From NCBI GenBank assembly GCA_002373775.1, contig DFJW01000114.1:13647-77646 (forward strand): a DNA stretch of 64,000 nt. The letters run 5' to 3'. Within the stretch, counting starts at the first letter, position 1. The number at the start of each line of letters is the position of its first letter. Positions 60,108-64,000 of this stretch are shown in pieces. This stretch comes from Ruminococcus flavefaciens. GTDB taxonomy: Bacteria > Bacillota > Clostridia > Oscillospirales > Ruminococcaceae. The notes under the pieces are model-generated. The model saw only the letters and a list, made by a program, of their open reading frames with translations, was not told the origin of the DNA and did no database searches. The position numbers were made by a program, and so were the translations under genes.

Positions 60108-60147
60108 AAAAGCCATAAGGGATGGATGTTCCCTTATGGCTTTACTT
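60108..60147. terminator. Terminator of the KS/condensation/reductase unit
   Basis: AAAGCCATAAGGG pairs with CCCTTATGGCTTT; T content after the stem is modest. Also faces the GH31 gene. Confidence 0.8.
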
Positions 60148-60162
60148 ATTATATAGATCACA

Positions 60163-62478
60163 TCAGCAGATGCGTATGCTGAGTCCCTGTGCGCTTTCCG
60201 CAGTGAACGGCTTATCAGTGCCGTTTACAGTGACGTTTATCGTATCACCGCAGCGTGCAGCTTTTATTCCGGCAATGAGCACAGCGTCCTTGTCATATAC
60301 CTTAGCCTCAGCAGTCCTGCCGTCTTCGAGACCGTAAATAACTATCTTCATATTGTCGGCATAGTCATATTCTGCGTGGTTCTTGTAGTCACCGAAAACG
60401 ATGATCGAGCCCGGTTTAGCATACAGAGGCATGCCGAAATAATCGTACTTCTTTGTATACCAGCTTCCGCCTTCAAGCTGTTCGCCGGTCTGGATATCTG
60501 TCCAGATTCCGCCCTTGGGGAGGTAGAAACTGCAAATGCCGTCTTCATTGAAGACAGGAGCAGCGAGAAGCGAGTCACCGAGCATGTACTGCGTATCCAC
60601 AGGAAGAGCAGCGCGGTCATAGGCGAAGTCAACGATCATTGCTCTCATCATCGGAACGCCTGTCTTGTGCGTTTCAACTGCATTGGCAAAGAGGTATGGC
60701 ATAAGTCTGCCCTTGAGTTTTACGAAGTGACGTGAAACGTCGCAGCTCTCCTCGTCGAAGTTCCACGGAACACGGTATGAACTGTTGCCGTGGTAGCGGG
60801 AGTGAGTTGACATAAGACCGAAAGCTGTCCAGCGCTTGTAGAGATCCGGGGAACCGGTAGCTTCGAATCCGGAAATATCGTGTGAGAAGAAGCCGAATCC
60901 GGAGAGGCAGAGCGAAAGTCCGCCGCGGAGAGTCTCCCACATGGATTCGTAGTTAGAGAAGCAGTCGCCGCCCCAGTGTACGGGGAACTGCTGACCGCCT
61001 ACAGTAGCGGAACGTGCGAACAGGCAGGCATTGTTCATGCCCTTTGCTTCCTGAAGAGCCTCGAAAACGGTCTTGTTGTAGAGATATGTATAGTAATTGT
61101 GCATACGGAAGGGATCAGAGCCGTCGAAGTAAACCACATCAGTAGGGATGCGCTCGCCGAAATCCGTCTTTATAGCGTCAACACCGAGTTCGGCAAGTCC
61201 CTTGATCTTTGAAGCGAACCATTCGCATGCACCGGGATTAGTGAAGTCGATTATCGCCATTCCCGGCTGCCAGAGATCACACTGGAAAACCGAGCCGTCC
61301 TTATTCCTGATGAAGTAGCCTTTTTCAGCAAGTTCTTTGAAAACTCCTGCTCTCTGACCGACATACGGATTTATCCATACGCAGACTTTGAGTCCCTTAT
61401 CCTTGAGACGGCTTATCATTCCCTTTGGATCGGGGAACATGCGCTTGTCCCATTCAAAGCTGCACCATTCGAATTCCTTCATCCAGAAGCAGTCGAAATG
61501 GAACACATCGAGAGGGATATCGCGGCTTGCCATTTCGTCTATGAACGAGTTGACAGTTTCTTCATCGTAGCTGGTGGTGAATGAAGTTGAGAGCCAGAGA
61601 CCGAAAGTATATGCCGGCGGCAGTGCAGGCTTGCCTGTGAGGTCGGTGTATCCTCTGAGTACATCAGCAACAGTTTCGCCGCCGAATACAAAGTACTCCA
61701 TGCGCTGTCCCTGTACAGCGAAAGCGACTTTGGAAACAGTCTCGCTGGCAACTTCAAAAGTGACCTTTTCCGGATGATTTACGAACACGCCGTATCCCTG
61801 TGATGAAACGTAGAAGGGGATGGATTTGTAGCTCTGTTCGGAACATGTGCCGCCGTCGTTGTTCCAGACTTCCACAGTCTGACCGTTCTTTACGAAAGTT
61901 GAGAACTTTTCACCGAATCCGTAGATGTACTCGCCGACGCCGATATTGAGCATTTCGCGGATATAAGTGCCCTCGCCGCTGTCGGACTTTGCAAAGAAAC
62001 GAGAGCCGTTTTCAGAGGAAGTCCTGTTTGCGCTGAGCCATTCTTCCTCTTCTATAAGGGAAGTCGTGCGCCAGCCTGACTTTGTGAGCAGCTTGCCGTC
62101 GTATCTGTAGGAAACGTCCCAGCCGCCGCCCTGAGAGCCGAGCTTTACGCTGGTCTTGCCGGAGATGAGCTCATAGGAGCCGTCATCGTGCTTTTTTACA
62201 ACGGGCCTGAAAGAAGCGTCCTCATAGAGGGTGAAATCCGGAGACTTCTTCAGAGCGCCCGAGTAATGCTCAATGCTCACCTTGATGCTGTTTTCGAGAG
62301 TGGATGTAAAGCGTATAGTCAGCATTGGACCGCCTAAAGTCATGCCTCTGTTAGCTATCCACTGATTTGTAGCGTAAACTGTAACAGATGTATCGTCTGC
62401 CTCGATATCATACATCTGAGTAGCATAGTTCACGTTGTATCCCGGCTTGTTGAGCCAGAAACCGTCTGATATCTTCAT
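60163..62478 (-). CDS. GH31 alpha-xylosidase (YicI/XylS type)
   Basis: 771 residues, no signal peptide, so intracellular. N-terminal beta-sandwich (about 1-230) then TIM barrel. Nucleophile Asp in IKTDFGERIP and acid/base Asp in HWGGDCFSNYESM. KTDFGE is the form found in YicI-like alpha-xylosidases rather than alpha-glucosidases. Cleaves alpha-xylosyl units from xyloglucan oligosaccharides, which the surface GH5 could supply. Its divergent AraC-type neighbour is a probable regulator. Start has a AGGAGG site. Confidence 0.93.
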   Translation of the reverse strand: MKISDGFWLNKPGYNVNYATQMYDIEADDTSVTVYATNQWIANRGMTLGGPMLTIRFTSTLENSIKVSIEHYSGALKKSPDFTLYEDASFRPVVKKHDDGSYELISGKTSVKLGSQGGGWDVSYRYDGKLLTKSGWRTTSLIEEEEWLSANRTSSENGSRFFAKSDSGEGTYIREMLNIGVGEYIYGFGEKFSTFVKNGQTVEVWNNDGGTCSEQSYKSIPFYVSSQGYGVFVNHPEKVTFEVASETVSKVAFAVQGQRMEYFVFGGETVADVLRGYTDLTGKPALPPAYTFGLWLSTSFTTSYDEETVNSFIDEMASRDIPLDVFHFDCFWMKEFEWCSFEWDKRMFPDPKGMISRLKDKGLKVCVWINPYVGQRAGVFKELAEKGYFIRNKDGSVFQCDLWQPGMAIIDFTNPGACEWFASKIKGLAELGVDAIKTDFGERIPTDVVYFDGSDPFRMHNYYTYLYNKTVFEALQEAKGMNNACLFARSATVGGQQFPVHWGGDCFSNYESMWETLRGGLSLCLSGFGFFSHDISGFEATGSPDLYKRWTAFGLMSTHSRYHGNSSYRVPWNFDEESCDVSRHFVKLKGRLMPYLFANAVETHKTGVPMMRAMIVDFAYDRAALPVDTQYMLGDSLLAAPVFNEDGICSFYLPKGGIWTDIQTGEQLEGGSWYTKKYDYFGMPLYAKPGSIIVFGDYKNHAEYDYADNMKIVIYGLEDGRTAEAKVYDKDAVLIAGIKAARCGDTINVTVNGTDKPFTAESAQGLSIRIC

Positions 62479-62498
62479 GTGTATCCTCCTTTTATAAT

Positions 62499-62547
62499 AA
62501 GGTCCGCGCCTATGGACCTTGACGTTTGTTTATGGTTCTGATATAAT
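62499..62547 (+). promoter_or_regulatory. Promoter of the AraC gene with adjoining palindrome
   Basis: TTGACG (62519), 17-base spacer, TATAAT (62542). A palindrome AAGGTCC / GGACCTT (62499-62520) ends at the -35 and lies between the divergent genes, so it may serve both. Confidence 0.7.
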
Positions 62548-62624
62548 AATATCATCGGAAAGGGAATTATTCTATCAATATACAGGCGGTTTTTATAACT
62601 ATAGTGCCAAAGAGGTGGTAATAA

Positions 62625-63581
62625 ATGAAAAAACCGATATTCGGGACTGATCCTTCCGCTGTCAATATGTCCCGTTACCGTGAAGCAGCACTGCACGGAG
62701 TACCCAAGTTCCCCATGCGTGTCTACGCCAATAATTTTGACTGGTACGCAGATAATATCATAGACTGGCACTGGCATCCGGAGATAGAGATAGCCGTAGT
62801 TCTTGCCGGCAGGGTGGTATGCTGCATAAACGACAACGTCATAGAAGTGACGGAAGGCGAAGGATTTTTCATAAATTCCAATACCATGCACATGGAGCAG
62901 CCTGCCGGCGGAAACGCTAAGCCGCTCATGGCAACGGTATGCTTCATGCCGGAATTCATAGGCGACTGCGGCTCAGACCTCATTTACACAAGGTACATAG
63001 AACCGCTTGTGAGCGATCCTCTGCTGCGCGGAGTGAAGCTGAGCGGAGATATCCGGTGGCAGGCAGAAGTGCTGGAAAAAGTCAGGGAACTCTTTGCGCT
63101 CTCACAGAGCCGCTGCTGGGGATACGAACTGAAGAGCCGGAATATCATCGCTGAACTCTGGTACACGCTGGCTTATAATCTGCATCCTGCTCAGAGTGCC
63201 GGGACTGCTGCTGCGTCAGCAGGACTTCAGGAACAGAGACTGAAAGATATGCTCTCCTGCATCCATGAGAATTACCGGAACGAGCTGTCGGTGGACGAGA
63301 TAGCATCTGCGGCTAACATAAGCAGAAGCGAGTGCTTCCGGTGCTTCCGCAGTCTTATCGGAAAGAAACCGGTGGCTTATCTCAATGAATACAGGCTCAA
63401 AAAGGCAGCTGAACTGCTGATAGATACGGACATGTCCGTGACTGAAGTCTGCTTTTCCAGCGGATTCAATCATATCAGCTATTTCGGAAAGGTGTTCCAT
63501 AAGTATTACGGTGTGACACCAAAGCAGTTCCGCTACAATGAAAAACCCCGGAACAGTACATACAAGACAAATAGTACTTGA
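62625..63581 (+). CDS. AraC-family transcriptional regulator
   Basis: 318 residues; AGAGGTGG site. N-terminal cupin sensor (about 40-110, with HWHPEIEIAVVLAGRV and EGEGFFINSNTMH) and two C-terminal HTH motifs (about 215-305: LSVDEIASAANISRSECFRCFR and MSVTEVCFSSGFNHISYFGKVFHKYYGVTPKQFR). Divergent from the GH31 alpha-xylosidase and likely to activate it in response to a xyloglucan-derived sugar. This is inferred from position. Confidence 0.92.
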   Translation: MKKPIFGTDPSAVNMSRYREAALHGVPKFPMRVYANNFDWYADNIIDWHWHPEIEIAVVLAGRVVCCINDNVIEVTEGEGFFINSNTMHMEQPAGGNAKPLMATVCFMPEFIGDCGSDLIYTRYIEPLVSDPLLRGVKLSGDIRWQAEVLEKVRELFALSQSRCWGYELKSRNIIAELWYTLAYNLHPAQSAGTAAASAGLQEQRLKDMLSCIHENYRNELSVDEIASAANISRSECFRCFRSLIGKKPVAYLNEYRLKKAAELLIDTDMSVTEVCFSSGFNHISYFGKVFHKYYGVTPKQFRYNEKPRNSTYKTNST

Positions 63582-63606
63582 CAAAATCACGCAATTGTTG
63601 TAAAAT
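63578..63606 (+). promoter_or_regulatory. Promoter of secA
   Basis: TTGACA, 17-base spacer, TAAAAT; the -35 overlaps the AraC stop codon. Confidence 0.75.
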
Positions 63607-63693
63607 ATTAATATGTGTATATTTACATTTTTTTATGCATGATAACAGCGGCATTTTCGCCACGCTGAATATATGTAAAGGCGGTAAAATAAA

Positions 63694-64000
63694 ATGGGAT
63701 TATTCAAAGGAATCTTCGGTGCTAATGCTTACTCTAACCGTGAGCTCAAGCGCATCGAACCTATTAAGAATAAAGTCCTCGCACTCGACGAGGAATACCA
63801 GCAGCTTTCAGATGCAGAACTGAAGGCAAAGACACAGGAATTCAAGGACAGGCTTGAAGGCGGAGAGACTCTCGATATGATCCTTCCCGAGGCACTCGCA
63901 ACTGTAAGAGAGGCAGCGTGGAGAGTACTCGAAAAGAAGCCTTATCCGGTACAGATAATCGGTGCTATCGTTCTTCATCAGGGACGTATCGCTGAAATGA
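63694..64000 (+). CDS. secA: Preprotein translocase ATPase SecA, N-terminal part (cut by window end)
   Basis: First 102 residues, running off the window. ATG 63694 has an AAAGGCGG site. Typical SecA start: [20 protein letters not shown], then [25 protein letters not shown] and the [36 protein letters not shown] region before the Walker A motif. Drives export of secreted proteins such as the dockerin enzymes here. Confidence 0.97.
   Translation, partial: MGLFKGIFGANAYSNRELKRIEPIKNKVLALDEEYQQLSDAELKAKTQEFKDRLEGGETLDMILPEALATVREAAWRVLEKKPYPVQIIGAIVLHQGRIAEM

Overview
The window looks like chromosome from a fibre-degrading Ruminococcus (Oscillospiraceae; R. albus / R. flavefaciens type). I infer this from six secreted proteins with dockerin modules joined by Thr-rich linkers, GH9, GH5, GH53 and GH31 enzymes plus a double pectate lyase, many small Gly-Cys lipoproteins, a T-box leader and a spore-type small acid-soluble protein. 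Species cannot be fixed from the sequence alone. No tRNA, rRNA, insertion sequence, prophage or CRISPR array was seen.

Layout. 1-1.9 kb: end of cdaA and cdaR (c-di-AMP synthesis). 2.2-11.5 kb: a secreted block with a dockerin protein built of non-catalytic modules, a dockerin/Big_2/VanY-type peptidase, a membrane protein, and a two-domain PL1 pectate lyase with dockerin. 11.6-15.3 kb (minus strand): tmk, a lipoprotein, radA and another lipoprotein as one operon. 15.5-16.9 kb: two paralogous lipoproteins. 16.9-20.4 kb: an asparagine T-box followed by asnS, a lipoprotein and asnA. 20.4-22.4 kb: GH53 galactanase with a ricin-type lectin and dockerin. 22.6-25.9 kb: two convergent ECF sigma / membrane anti-sigma pairs. 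26.2-30.3 kb: two M42 aminopeptidases, a GNAT acetyltransferase and a methionine gamma-lyase-like PLP enzyme in one operon. 30.4-36.9 kb: a sugar-sensing region with an orphan solute-binding lipoprotein, a LacI-type sensor fused to a GGDEF domain, a LacI repressor and a DUF5662 protein. 37-39.4 kb: GH9 endoglucanase with CBM3-like module and dockerin. 39.5-41.7 kb: a third sigma/anti-sigma pair. 42-43.5 kb: an LRR-dockerin protein of unusual base composition. 43.6-46.2 kb: a Zn/Cd-type P1B-ATPase with two HMA domains and a His-rich insert behind an ArsR/SmtB-like operator. 46.3-48.2 kb: a CapD-type nucleotide-sugar enzyme. 48.7 kb: an alpha/beta-type SASP. 49-53.3 kb: a zinc-ribbon membrane protein, then feoA-feoA-feoB-Cys-rich peptide. 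53.4-55.5 kb: a lipoprotein GH5. 55.7-60.1 kb: a compact three-gene acyl-carrier assembly line (KS-ACP-ACP, stand-alone condensation domain, SDR ketoreductase). 60.2-63.6 kb: a GH31 alpha-xylosidase with divergent AraC regulator. 63.7 kb to the end: start of secA.

Most striking point. The same palindrome, GTTAG-N6-CTAAC, lies at the feo promoter, between feoA2 and feoB, and directly in front of the KS-ACP-ACP gene. The last gene also has a strong sigma-A promoter followed by a terminator-like hairpin before the start codon. This suggests that a previously undescribed minimal PKS/NRPS-like pathway shares metal-dependent (iron or manganese, DtxR-like) control with ferrous iron uptake. The product and the regulator are unknown.
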